Shown here: positions 7,471 through 16,190 of the stretch, piece by piece
How positions within the stretch are numbered: position 1 is the stretch's first letter
Layout: the number at the start of each line of letters is the position of its first letter
Assembly (NCBI GenBank): GCA_903911305.1
Contig: CAIWDB010000145.1
Span: 1-35,968, forward strand
Direction: 5' to 3'
Length of the DNA: 35,968 nt
Source: an uncultured Methylococcaceae bacterium
GTDB lineage: Bacteria > Pseudomonadota > Gammaproteobacteria > Methylococcales > Methylococcaceae
Position numbers and translations under genes: made by a program
The notes under the pieces: generated by a model
What the model saw: only the letters and a program-made list of their open reading frames with translations
Database searches by the model: none
What the model was told of the DNA's origin: nothing

Positions 7471-8389
7471 GATAATGGCTCACGTCCACGCCTTCGAGCA
7501 CGCCCAAGGCGTCTTCAGTCAGGATAGCCAAAGAGCAATACAGCGATACAAGATAAGAAGCCACTGCCTTGTGATTGATACCCATGAAGCGAACCGACAG
7601 GCTGGGGCTGACTTCGCCCGGCAAGCCCGGCTGGAACAAACCAACCACGCCTTGCTTCTTCTCGCCCGTGCGGAGTAGTAAGATTTTGGTCTTGTCGTCG
7701 TCGTCAATCAGTAGTTTATCGCTGGGAACCAGCGGAATGCCGCGCCACGTGATGAACGGCGAGCCGAACAGGGTGACGGTGGGTGGCGGTACGCCGCGAC
7801 GGGTGGCTTCGCGGCCAAACGCAGCGATGGCTTTCGGGTGGGCCAAGAAGAAGGCGGGTTCTTTCCAAACTTTAGTGATCAGTTCGTCCAAATCGTCCGG
7901 GGTTGGCGGACCCTTACGGGTTTTAATGACTTGCGAGGGGGCTGCATTGGCGATCAGACCGTATTCGGGGTTGTTGATCAACTGGCCTTCCTGCTTTTCC
8001 TTGACCTTTTCGATGATAATCCGCAACTGTTCACGAACTTGGTCGATGGGACGGCTGTAGAGGTCAGACACGCGAGTTTGAATATCCAGCACGGTTGTGA
8101 CGGCGTTGAGGAAATATTCGCGGGGATTCTCGTTGTAATTGACGAAAGTCTCTGGTAACACCGCATCGCCACGCGGACTGCATTCGACATCGGCGGGGGT
8201 TTCTTCTTCCACCACATGGTTAAGCCGGTAAATGCCCGCTTCCACCGGTGTCCACGGTAAGAAAGACACCAGCCAGCGTGGCGTGATGCCAGCCCATTGA
8301 GCATGGGTCTTGGTGGCATTGGCAAGCTGCCTTGCAGCTTTTTCGCCTAGGGTATTGCGGGGTTCGTCGTAATCGGTTATGTCAGACAT
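7457..8389 (-). CDS. Family 2A encapsulin shell protein (SrpI-like)
   Basis: 310 residues from the ATG at 8389, chosen because AAAGGAG lies about 7 bases upstream. The open frame continues to 8431 but the extra 14 residues are not family-like. The protein matches the SrpI-like, HK97-fold family 2 encapsulins. Early motifs are ARQLANATKTHAQW and TPRWLVSFLPW, a long central helix follows (VREQLRIIIEKVKEKQE), and a late GLFQPGLPGEVSPSLSVRF segment precedes the C-terminal helix. There is no inserted cyclic-nucleotide-binding domain, so it is type 2A, not 2B. Type 2A shells are known to assemble into icosahedral compartments that encapsulate a cysteine desulfurase and can store sulfur. It is the first gene of the operon and its 3' end overlaps the disordered protein gene by 14 bases. 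Confidence 0.92.
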   Translation of the reverse strand: MSDITDYDEPRNTLGEKAARQLANATKTHAQWAGITPRWLVSFLPWTPVEAGIYRLNHVVEEETPADVECSPRGDAVLPETFVNYNENPREYFLNAVTTVLDIQTRVSDLYSRPIDQVREQLRIIIEKVKEKQEGQLINNPEYGLIANAAPSQVIKTRKGPPTPDDLDELITKVWKEPAFFLAHPKAIAAFGREATRRGVPPPTVTLFGSPFITWRGIPLVPSDKLLIDDDDKTKILLLRTGEKKQGVVGLFQPGLPGEVSPSLSVRFMGINHKAVASYLVSLYCSLAILTEDALGVLEGVDVSHYHEYK

Positions 8390-8465
8390 CAGAAAACTCC
8401 TTTGTGTAAGAATAATTAAAAAACATGCCAACTAAGTCGGCCTGTCACAGATATAACAGCCCCAC

Positions 8466-8493
8466 AATATAATGTTATTTAATGAATTATCAA
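8466..8493 (-). promoter_or_regulatory. Sigma-70-like promoter of the encapsulin operon
   Basis: On the minus strand TTGATA (8493-8488) and TATATT (8471-8466) are separated by 16 bases, each matching the consensus at five of six positions. Transcription would begin near 8459, giving a leader of about 70 bases before the encapsulin start. It lies downstream of the decayed EAL fragment, so the operon has its own promoter. Confidence 0.5.
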
Positions 8494-8578
8494 AACGTAC
8501 CCTTGTCAATGGGTATATTTTCTGTTTTAGCGTATATTCTGCTGCAATAGCAGAAATAAAACTTATTGTCTGGAGAAA

Positions 8579-8861
8579 GATCGTAGTTTCAAACCACGTT
8601 GAGATTGGTCTAAATCCTATGGGTTTTGATGAAATTTCAACTCGGACATAAGACGGGTGCAAACTTATAGCGAATTGATCATCGCCTTCAGTTTTGATGC
8701 CTTCCACTAACAATTCAGTGTCCAAGCACGGCAGCACCGACAATAGTGAAATATTTCTGCCGTATTGTACTTTTTCGCCACGATGAAGCTTGGTAAAGAA
8801 CTTGCCATCCAAGCGTACAAAATTTTGGATGATGCGATGGGGGGATCAATGCAATAGCGTT
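8579..8861 (-). pseudogene. Decayed 3' fragment of an EAL-domain gene
   Basis: The minus strand encodes the C-terminal ~95 residues of the same EAL-domain protein found intact at 17049-17936. Shared stretches include NISLLSVLPCLDTELLVEGI and DDQFAISLHPSYV. DNA similarity runs from 8579 to 8861 against 17065 to 17361, by eye roughly 80% identical. It lacks a block of about 14 bases near the 3' end, which breaks the frame, and has no 5' two thirds. An apparent open frame of 126 codons (8432-8812) is the relic running on into unrelated sequence. It is a remnant of a duplication or rearrangement rather than a working gene. Confidence 0.8.
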
Positions 8862-8868
8862 CGAATTC

Positions 8869-9729
8869 TCAAGCCTTCTTTCTAGTTTTGCCTGAATGTC
8901 GCGCCCTTAGCAAGGCGTACAAGCCTCCGACAAACAGCGATAACGATTCGGGTTCGGGAACGGTGTCCACTTGCGCCTCGACGATGTCATTGGCGCAAGT
9001 CATCGCCCAGCGCAACGTGAGTTGTGTGCCTCCCTCGTTTAAGTTCGGGAAATCGAGATCCGACAGTTTGAAATTGTAGGTCAGCAAAGCCCCCAAGACA
9101 GGTGAGGGACCCCCAGTCACATCGGGCAATTGAACAAACGGGTCGATAGTAACATTTGCCGTTGTGACTTCAGTACCCTTACCGTTTTTCAGCCTCACAT
9201 ACTGGTTGGAACGAAAATTAGCCGGGTCGCTGCCGTGCGGGGCGGTGTCTGACAGATCCAAAAAGGTGTTGGATGCGATCTGATAAAGTTTTTGCGTGTG
9301 GGTGCCGATCACGTAATTCCAATTGGTCAGGCTGGTCGTCGCGGTGTCTTGGTCGTAAGGTGCTGCACCGTAGGGTTTCCAGCCAGTCGTCGATAGCAAC
9401 AGGTCGCCGTAGATAATGTCGTCAGGGCCGGGGGCATCCGGCTCCACGAAACGGGTCAGGATGCTGACTTGCATGTCGTCCCCAGAGTGGGCAACGGTCA
9501 GGCTCAAGATGTCAAAGTCTGACTCAAAACCGACGATGTCGGCCCCCTCGGTGGGAGGAGTGCCGTCACCGTTGCCGCCGTAATAGAGCGGGTTACCGGT
9601 CGACCCGTAAGCACTACAGCCATTTCCCGGCAGGCAGGGGTCGTTGAAGGCAATGGTATCGGCCCAAACCGAACCTGTCCCCAGCAGCAGGAAGGCTGAT
9701 AACAACTGTGCGAACGAGTTTTTCATCAT
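8869..9729 (-). CDS. PEP-CTERM sorted exported protein
   Basis: 286 residues. The N-terminal signal peptide (about 1-23, ending SVWA) is followed by an extracellular-type domain rich in Asp, Gly, Thr and Asn. The C-terminus has the full sorting signal: VPEPESLSLF beginning near residue 257, a short hydrophobic segment and a basic tail (RARHSGKTRKKA). PEP-CTERM proteins are processed by an exosortase and are usually linked to exopolysaccharide and biofilm export. No exosortase gene lies in this window, so it must be encoded elsewhere. The gene follows the broken surface-protein gene on the same strand after 18 bases and is likely co-transcribed with it. The central domain was not recognised. 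Confidence 0.88.
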   Translation of the reverse strand: MMKNSFAQLLSAFLLLGTGSVWADTIAFNDPCLPGNGCSAYGSTGNPLYYGGNGDGTPPTEGADIVGFESDFDILSLTVAHSGDDMQVSILTRFVEPDAPGPDDIIYGDLLLSTTGWKPYGAAPYDQDTATTSLTNWNYVIGTHTQKLYQIASNTFLDLSDTAPHGSDPANFRSNQYVRLKNGKGTEVTTANVTIDPFVQLPDVTGGPSPVLGALLTYNFKLSDLDFPNLNEGGTQLTLRWAMTCANDIVEAQVDTVPEPESLSLFVGGLYALLRARHSGKTRKKA

Positions 9730-9747
9730 ATCTTTCCGATGGTTGCT

Positions 9748-11001
9748 TTATGGTTGGGTCACGGTGACTGTTGCCGTTGCAGTATTGTTGGAGAAGCTAG
9801 GCTCTCCCGTCAACCGGGTGACATCCGCCGTGTTGGTCACGTTGCCGGGCGAGGCGGCGACGTTCACGTTGACCTCTATCGGCCCGCCGAGGTTGCCTAC
9901 GGTGTAAAGTTTTGCGATGGGCCCGATGTAGGGGACGACGTGGTTGGTCGCAGCCAATACCGGCTGGCTTCTACCGACCACCAAGCCAGAGGTGCTTGCT
10001 AGGTTGTCAATCGGGTTGGCCTCGCCGGTTTGCACCGTGTAGTTGCGCTGGCAGACCATTTGCTCGCCGGGGTTTATGGCAGCACCCAAGGGCGGTGTGC
10101 AAGCGCCGGTCAAGCTGCCGAGCAGGTTGTCTGACACCGTGACGCTGGTCAGGGCCACGCCGCCGGTGTTGGTCGCCACCAAGGTGTAGGCAATCGGGTC
10201 GCCCACGGTCAGCCCGGCGGTCAACACCGCCGTCTTCTCCAGTTCGAGCGCAGCCGGTTCGCCGCTGTTTAGGACATGGCTGTCGGTGTCCACAACCGGG
10301 TTGCCGTTGGGATCGGTGCCTATTGCGGTTGCGGTGTTGACCACCCTGCCGGCCGTCACATCAGACACAGTCAGCGGATAAGCCGGGCTGACGGTGCAAG
10401 TCGTGAACGCATTGACCGCTAGGCTGTTCGGCAAACAGGTGATGAGGTAGGTTGGACTCGGCAACGACGGGTCGGTGACCACGATGTTGCTCAGCAGTGA
10501 AGTCCCGACATTGCGGACGATGAAGCCGTAGGTCACCGTTTCGGGAATATTGAACACGCCATTGCCATTGCTGTCGTTATGTACCGCCGTTTTGGTCAGT
10601 TCGATCTGCCCTTTGAGCGGTTGGTTGGCAGACGGGGTGTTGTCCCAGGTGGCGGTCGCGGTCGATTGCCAAGGGATGCCCTTGGGCAAGGTCGGCGTGA
10701 TATCCGGCGAATAGCCGGTGGTGGTCGCGGTGTTGGCGACATGGCCCGCCGTGGCTTCCGGCACGGTCACCGTGTGCTTGCCGTGGCAAGACACATAGTC
10801 GGTGGCGGCCAGTGCGTTGTCGGGGCTGGCGACGAGGGTGAACGGGTGGCCGAGGTGGGTGGTGGCATCGCAGGACAGCGAGGTAGCATTCAACTGTGGG
10901 TCTACCAACTCAACTGGGGACAGCTTCACATCGCTGAAGTTGGTGATGGTGTAGGTGTAGGTTAGCTTTTCCCCCGCCTGCGCCTGACCGTCCGCAGTCA
11001 C
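9748..11001 (-). CDS. C-terminal fragment of giant DUF11-repeat surface protein
   Basis: An open frame of 417 codons made of three to four DUF11-type domains, seen as repeated LEKTAV / TYTYTITN / VTDPSL / NTATATG patterns (first near residue 1, others near 135 and 255). It is in the same frame as the 946-codon piece upstream, from which a single TAG (11005-11007) separates it. Only one codon (ACC) lies between that TAG and the GTG that opens this frame, and the DUF11 domain runs straight across the stop. No ribosome site fits the GTG. I therefore read it as the 3' part of one ancestral gene, not an independent gene. It ends with a DUF11 strand and shows no LPXTG, PEP-CTERM or membrane anchor. 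Confidence 0.8.
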   Translation of the reverse strand: MTADGQAQAGEKLTYTYTITNFSDVKLSPVELVDPQLNATSLSCDATTHLGHPFTLVASPDNALAATDYVSCHGKHTVTVPEATAGHVANTATTTGYSPDITPTLPKGIPWQSTATATWDNTPSANQPLKGQIELTKTAVHNDSNGNGVFNIPETVTYGFIVRNVGTSLLSNIVVTDPSLPSPTYLITCLPNSLAVNAFTTCTVSPAYPLTVSDVTAGRVVNTATAIGTDPNGNPVVDTDSHVLNSGEPAALELEKTAVLTAGLTVGDPIAYTLVATNTGGVALTSVTVSDNLLGSLTGACTPPLGAAINPGEQMVCQRNYTVQTGEANPIDNLASTSGLVVGRSQPVLAATNHVVPYIGPIAKLYTVGNLGGPIEVNVNVAASPGNVTNTADVTRLTGEPSFSNNTATATVTVTQP

Positions 11002-11004
11002 GGT

Positions 11005-13845
11005 CTAGTCCAGTGCTGCGAGGCTGACTTTCTTGACCAGCCCGATCTGCGGGTTGACTGGCGTGACCGTGGCCTTGTCGCAGTTAGCCGTAGCCGAACC
11101 GTCGCAGTGCTCGGTGTCGGGTGTCTTGCCGTCACCCGTCACCGTTGACTGGTTGACCAAGTTGCCGGAGGTGGCTGTCGCCACTGCCGTCAGGGTGATG
11201 GTTTCCGCGCCGTCCGGCATCTGACCGCTACGGTCGCAGGTGACGGTGACGCCGCTGCCGCCTTGCAACGGCAACGCCGAGGACGGTGTGCAGACCCAGT
11301 TCGCGTCCGCTGCCACGGCAGTAATTTTGATGCCCACAGGCGGCGTGTCAATGACCTGGGGTTGTTCGGTCAAAGTTCCGCCGATCTTAGTGACCGTCAG
11401 CGTGTAGGTGAATGGCCTGCCCACCGATGGCTGGCTAATCGCAACCGACTTCTGAATGCGCAGTTCGGGCGAATTGATTAAGCCAAAATCCAAGATCAGA
11501 CTGTCGCCAGCATCGCCACTAGGCCCATGACTCCCAGCACCAGTCGCGCCGCTATCCATATCATTCAGTGGGTTAATGCCGACGGTGAAAGATGAGCTAG
11601 TCACCGAACCGTTGCTGGCTGCACCATGGTCATGATTGTTGCCCGTGACAGAGAAATCGGTGGATTGCCCCGTGCTGGATTGGAAACCGACGATTGAACC
11701 TCCGCTGGTGAAATTAGACGCTGGCAACACCACGGTGTATGTTCCCGGAGCCAAACCGTCAAAGCGGTAGTAACCATTGATATTAGTCGTTTGCGTATCG
11801 ACAACAGTTCCGTTGCTATTCAACACTTGAACGACTACGTTTGATAAACCGGGTTCCGTGCCGTTGCGTATGCCATCATTGCCAACCCCACCAGAACCCG
11901 CTCCGTTATCATTCCAAACCATGTTGCCAATGGATTGAGAAGTGTAGAAACCCAAGTCATCGGTGGCGTTGACGCTGTTGTCAGGCAACACGCCGGGATA
12001 GCCAGTCTGGTCTTCGCCCGTGGGCATGGAACCCACGACCAGCGTGAAGGTGTTGGTGAGGATGCCGTTCGCACTGGGGTTGGCGTTGTCGATGCCGTTG
12101 TCGTTGAGATCAACGGTCTGCGTACTGTCGGCCCCGGTCGAACTCAACATGCCGTACATGGGCTTGCCGCTGGCAAACTCGGTGGACGGAATCTTGACGT
12201 AGTAGGTACCGGGGGTCAGGTTGTCGAAGTAGTAGTGGCCTGTGGAGTCGGTCGCCGTGCTGGTGACAAATGTGCCTGATCCGGTGTAGAGTTCAACCGC
12301 CACGCTGCCAATGCCGGCCTCTGTCCCATTCTGGATGCCATCGTTGGCGATGCCGCCTGTGCCTGCGCCGTTGTCATTCCAGACGCGGTTGCCGATGGCA
12401 ATTTTGTCGATGAATCCGCTATCAAGGGTGATGTCGCTTTGCCCACTGGTCATCACCGCACTCAAGGCAGCCAAACCGTTGCTGTCGATGGTTCGGTCAC
12501 TGCCGACATTGGTAAGGGTGGACGCATAACCGCTTGGCCCGATAAACTTCACGGTATATTGACCGGGAACCAGAGTGGTGAAGTGATAGATGCCCGTGCC
12601 GTCAGTGGTGACTGGGTTGATCGTGGTTCCAGCAGCATTGGTGGTGACTGGGGTATTGCCGGCGGCATCGTAAAGCGTAATCCCCACTCCGGCTAGACCT
12701 GGTTCACCACTGTCTTGTAGTCCGTTGTGATTAGTGTCCAGCCTGACGAAATCGCCCACGCTGACGGGTTGATAAAGGCCGGCATCCAGTGTGTTGTTAG
12801 TCTCGCCACTGGTCAGAGAGAATAGCGCCGAACAGCCATTGGCCGTCACCCCCGCATTACTGTCCGTGCTAGAAGTACCTTTGCCCGTTGGGCTAAAGAG
12901 GTATCCGTTTGGCTGATTTGAGAAACACACCTTGTAGCTACCGGGAGTTAGGCTAGTAAAACTATACGCGCCACTACTTTGGGTCACGACAGGGCTGCCG
13001 ACTGGGTTGCCGTTGCCATCGTAAAGAGTGACGGTCACGCCAGATAAACCCGTTTCTCCATTATCTTGTATCCCATTGGCATTACTATCCAACCATACGA
13101 AGTTTCCAACCGTTGAGTTTTGCGTAATAAAGCCAAAATCCAGCGTCGGATTGGCAACCGTTGTCAAGGTGATCGCCCTGCTGACTACCCCGTATCCACT
13201 CAGAAGATAGCCGTTGTTGTCACTGTCTATACCATTGTTTGGATTGGGCGGTGGAACTCCGCTTCCCGTGCTGGCGAGCAAATTCACCAAAGGCTTGCCT
13301 GACAGAAAGTTGACCGGATCAATCTGAACGACAAAATTTCCTGCCGGTAGCAAGGTGAATTCATAGTAACCGGGATACCCGCCAGCCGTGTAGGTCGTGG
13401 TAGTGCTGTAGTATTGATCCACTCCGGGCGTGTAATAGCCATTGCTGTCGGTGTCGCGGTAGAGGTTGACAATCACCCCGTTAATACCTTGTTCGCCAGA
13501 AAAAGGTTCGTAAGTGCCATTGTTATTGCTGTCCGACCAAACACGGTCTCCTAGGCTGGCAGTGCCAGTCGGTAGGACCATTCCGGCATCCCATGAAGCA
13601 TCATATTGACCGGCGGTCAAAGTGAAGTTTGTGGTTTTACCTGTCGTCACATCGGTATCAGAGTCTGTCAGCGTGGTGCTGCCAGAAGCATTTTTGCTGG
13701 TAAATGTTGCACCGGTTGGTTTAATAAATTCCAGAAAATTAAGTGCCGGGTTGCAAGCTATCAATTCGATAATAACTTGGGTTGCCGTTGATATCATTTG
13801 TCGTAGTCGTTGACGCGAGAATGGTGCTTGGGGCAGTGGATGCAT
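11005..13845 (-). CDS. Central fragment of giant surface protein with SdrD-B repeats
   Basis: An open frame of 946 codons. From about residue 35 onward it contains five SdrD-B-like repeats, each opening with a (V/L/I)G-(N/D)-x-V-(W/R) strand and a DxNxNGxQD or NDGIQNGTE acidic loop. Repeat starts are near TASLGDRVW, STVGNFVWLD, VSVGDFVRLD, IAIGNRVWND and QSIGNMVWND. Two DUF11-type domains follow at the C-terminus. The acidic loops resemble calcium-binding B repeats of Sdr adhesins. The first ~35 codons are out-of-frame noise. Real homology begins near 13738, where the preceding fragment shifts frame. It ends in a TAG that interrupts a DUF11 domain. Probably exported as part of a cell-surface or extracellular adhesin when the gene was intact. 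Confidence 0.8.
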   Translation of the reverse strand: MHPLPQAPFSRQRLRQMISTATQVIIELIACNPALNFLEFIKPTGATFTSKNASGSTTLTDSDTDVTTGKTTNFTLTAGQYDASWDAGMVLPTGTASLGDRVWSDSNNNGTYEPFSGEQGINGVIVNLYRDTDSNGYYTPGVDQYYSTTTTYTAGGYPGYYEFTLLPAGNFVVQIDPVNFLSGKPLVNLLASTGSGVPPPNPNNGIDSDNNGYLLSGYGVVSRAITLTTVANPTLDFGFITQNSTVGNFVWLDSNANGIQDNGETGLSGVTVTLYDGNGNPVGSPVVTQSSGAYSFTSLTPGSYKVCFSNQPNGYLFSPTGKGTSSTDSNAGVTANGCSALFSLTSGETNNTLDAGLYQPVSVGDFVRLDTNHNGLQDSGEPGLAGVGITLYDAAGNTPVTTNAAGTTINPVTTDGTGIYHFTTLVPGQYTVKFIGPSGYASTLTNVGSDRTIDSNGLAALSAVMTSGQSDITLDSGFIDKIAIGNRVWNDNGAGTGGIANDGIQNGTEAGIGSVAVELYTGSGTFVTSTATDSTGHYYFDNLTPGTYYVKIPSTEFASGKPMYGMLSSTGADSTQTVDLNDNGIDNANPSANGILTNTFTLVVGSMPTGEDQTGYPGVLPDNSVNATDDLGFYTSQSIGNMVWNDNGAGSGGVGNDGIRNGTEPGLSNVVVQVLNSNGTVVDTQTTNINGYYRFDGLAPGTYTVVLPASNFTSGGSIVGFQSSTGQSTDFSVTGNNHDHGAASNGSVTSSSFTVGINPLNDMDSGATGAGSHGPSGDAGDSLILDFGLINSPELRIQKSVAISQPSVGRPFTYTLTVTKIGGTLTEQPQVIDTPPVGIKITAVAADANWVCTPSSALPLQGGSGVTVTCDRSGQMPDGAETITLTAVATATSGNLVNQSTVTGDGKTPDTEHCDGSATANCDKATVTPVNPQIGLVKKVSLAALD

Positions 13846-16021
13846 AGATATTCACGGTCACACCGTTGATGCCATCATTGGTTGCCTCATCTTGGATTCC
13901 ATTCAAATTGCGATCAAACCATACATAGTTGCCCACCGAAGCAGTGGAACTGACGGTCAAGCCCATGTCCCAACTGTAATCGATTTCACCCGTATCCAAT
14001 GTGGTCGTCACGACCCGGTTAGTGGCTGGATCCACATCCGAATTCAGTTGAGGGTTGCTTCCGATATTCTGTTGGGTCACGGCATAGCCGGCCGGGGGGT
14101 AGTACACAGCGTAATAGGAACCCGCAGAATTGTTGGTGAATTGGTAATAACCCGGATTACCGCTGGCATCGTTGCTGGTCAGGTTCGAAGCCAACAAGGT
14201 GCCATCCGCTTGGTAAAAATCCACCCGCACACCATTCAAACCGCTAGAGGCCGGTTCGTCTTGGATGCCGTTGGCGTTGCTATCGATCCAAACATAATCG
14301 CCATAGTTTGCCGGTGAAGGCGCTTGCACCTTCACACCGACTTTAATGGGTTCCGATGCCAGCAAGTTTGTCAGGGTGTCAGAGCGGGTGGCAATATAGC
14401 CGAAAGAGTTCCAAGTGATTTCGTTATTCGTCGGTGCGCCTATGGGTGCCCGCATGGGCCAGTTCAATTCCAGAACGTCCAAGGGATTCATGACGATATT
14501 GCCAAAATCGAATTTTAGCGACTGCACCGTCGTGATATCCCCGGGAGGTGAAATCGACCAATTGGCAGCAACACAACCCGCTGGCGAGAAATTCAACTCG
14601 GGTCTGCATGGATTACCCTGAGTGCTGTAGTAAACAACCACACCAGCCGGTGCGACGACCGGCGCAATCAGATTGGGACGCCACACGCTCAGGCGGGCTT
14701 GGGTGTCTAGTACGCCCGTGTCGCCAACAAATGGCAAAATATCAATGATTTGCGCATTCTTCATCGGCACATTGCCGACATTGGAAACTTGAAGTTTATA
14801 AAGCAGGCTGCCACCCGCGACGGTGGTGCCACTGGATGGATATTTCGAGTAGGCAGCATCGAGTTGGCCTTTGACCCACTTTACGGATTCCAATGCCGCG
14901 CTGGCGAGGACGGTGACATTGCCATCACCCGTCTTGGATGTGCAAAGCGTCTCTGTTTTATTGCCGTTGCCGTTCAGGTCATTAGATTCGGCCAGCAGTT
15001 GTCGGCAACTGGCAGTATTGATAGTTGGGTTAGCCTTGGCAATCAAAGTGGCCAGATTCGGAAGTACCGAATTGGCTAGAGTGCCCGCCTTGACTTGGGC
15101 CTTGAATTGCACTTTTGCTGTGGTATTGATGGGCAAGTCGTAGGCAGAAGCACCTTCCCAACGAATACGCACCAATGTGCGCCCGGTGTTGTTATAGTTG
15201 GCAACCGACTCAAAAATCGGAGTGGGCATACCGGTTGGGCGAGTTGAAACAGTCCCACTGCTCGCCACATAATCCAATCCGATGTCGAGCAAATCACCCA
15301 GCACGGGATTTGACAGTGAACCATTGGCAGTGCTCGCATTGGTGAGTGTCAGTTCATAGGTTACCTGTCCGCCAGGCGCCGCAGTGGCAGGTGCTATGGC
15401 AGTTTTATCAACCAGCGGGCGTGGACTGGCATCCACCACCGTCAAAACGGAATTGGAAGGGCTGCCATTGCCTGTGTAGGATGTGCCACCGTATGTATAG
15501 GTGAATACACCCGTGTTAGTCACCGTGTTGCCGGGGTTGACTGGGTTATTGTTACGGTCGGTAGCCAGCAAGTTCGCCACAAAACCAATATATTGTGTCA
15601 ATGATGAACTGTTTTGGTTGAAACCTGTGGGCAAGTTCGGATAGGTGTAACGAAGCCTATTGATGTATTCCCCGGTATTCAAGCCTAATGTAGACACGTT
15701 CACTGGCGTCATCGTAGTTGAAAGTGTCAACGGAAAACCCGTCACCGTTCTCCACGACGAGTTCAGATTGGTTTGGTACTCTATAGTTATCGTCGTGGGA
15801 GGATTGGTGGGGGTGGGGACATTGATTCTCGCATAACCGATTTGGGTGACATCCAGTTGGTTGGGTATGGCATCCTCGACGACAAAATTGGACAGAGCGA
15901 CGGTTCCAGTATTTTGAACGGAGAAATAATACGTGATTGCTTGCCCTACAGCCCCTGTGGTGGTAGTGGGATTTTTGCGGACGAAAGTGCCTCGTGTTGG
16001 GGCCACCAATGAGTGAGTCAA
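13739..16021 (-). CDS. N-terminal-proximal fragment of giant DUF11/SdrD-B surface protein
   Basis: An open frame of 760 codons with several DUF11-like domains (near residues 14-200, 205-360 and 380-560). Two SdrD-B repeats then begin near ANYGDYVWIDSNANGIQD and SVGNYVWFDRNLNGIQD. The last repeat stops abruptly at SLQPGT. One extra base in GGCACTTAATTTTCTGGAA (minus strand, near 13738) throws the frame out, and removing it restores a normal repeat ending TYFLEFIKPTGATF. The upstream edge is also damaged: a shift near 16050 separates this frame from the signal-peptide piece. The TTG at 16021 is the first possible start in frame and has no ribosome site, so this fragment is unlikely to be made alone. 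Confidence 0.78.
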   Translation of the reverse strand: MTHSLVAPTRGTFVRKNPTTTTGAVGQAITYYFSVQNTGTVALSNFVVEDAIPNQLDVTQIGYARINVPTPTNPPTTITIEYQTNLNSSWRTVTGFPLTLSTTMTPVNVSTLGLNTGEYINRLRYTYPNLPTGFNQNSSSLTQYIGFVANLLATDRNNNPVNPGNTVTNTGVFTYTYGGTSYTGNGSPSNSVLTVVDASPRPLVDKTAIAPATAAPGGQVTYELTLTNASTANGSLSNPVLGDLLDIGLDYVASSGTVSTRPTGMPTPIFESVANYNNTGRTLVRIRWEGASAYDLPINTTAKVQFKAQVKAGTLANSVLPNLATLIAKANPTINTASCRQLLAESNDLNGNGNKTETLCTSKTGDGNVTVLASAALESVKWVKGQLDAAYSKYPSSGTTVAGGSLLYKLQVSNVGNVPMKNAQIIDILPFVGDTGVLDTQARLSVWRPNLIAPVVAPAGVVVYYSTQGNPCRPELNFSPAGCVAANWSISPPGDITTVQSLKFDFGNIVMNPLDVLELNWPMRAPIGAPTNNEITWNSFGYIATRSDTLTNLLASEPIKVGVKVQAPSPANYGDYVWIDSNANGIQDEPASSGLNGVRVDFYQADGTLLASNLTSNDASGNPGYYQFTNNSAGSYYAVYYPPAGYAVTQQNIGSNPQLNSDVDPATNRVVTTTLDTGEIDYSWDMGLTVSSTASVGNYVWFDRNLNGIQDEATNDGINGVTVNIYASTAPSTILASTTTTNDINGNPSYYRIDSLQPGT

Positions 16022-16190
16022 GCTTGTGGGAAGCGAAAGTGGAATACTACCGACTTAAAGTGCCGTTCGCGGCGACAGAATTGATCACACTGCTTAAGCT
16101 GAATGAACCGGATGCATAGCGAACAGTCAAGGTTCGCGTCGTACATCCCTGTCCGCCGGTTTGACCTGTCGTCGTCAAATTAACCGAAGG

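Noticed and set aside
7235-7678. 147-codon plus-strand frame
   Set aside because: Antisense to the encapsulin and disordered-protein genes in GC-rich repetitive codons. No ribosome site.
8432-8812. Open frame of 126 codons (minus) as a gene
   Set aside because: Its first half is the C-terminus of the EAL protein at 17049-17936 and its second half is frameshifted sequence through the encapsulin promoter region. It is a relic.
11005-11007. TAG as programmed read-through or pyrrolysine
   Set aside because: There is no sign of a recoding element, and three other lesions exist in the same gene. A simple nonsense change is more economical.
11400-14300. Possible CRISPR or DNA tandem repeat array
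   Set aside because: The periodicity is that of degenerate SdrD-B protein repeats. Units differ in length and DNA sequence with no spacer pattern.
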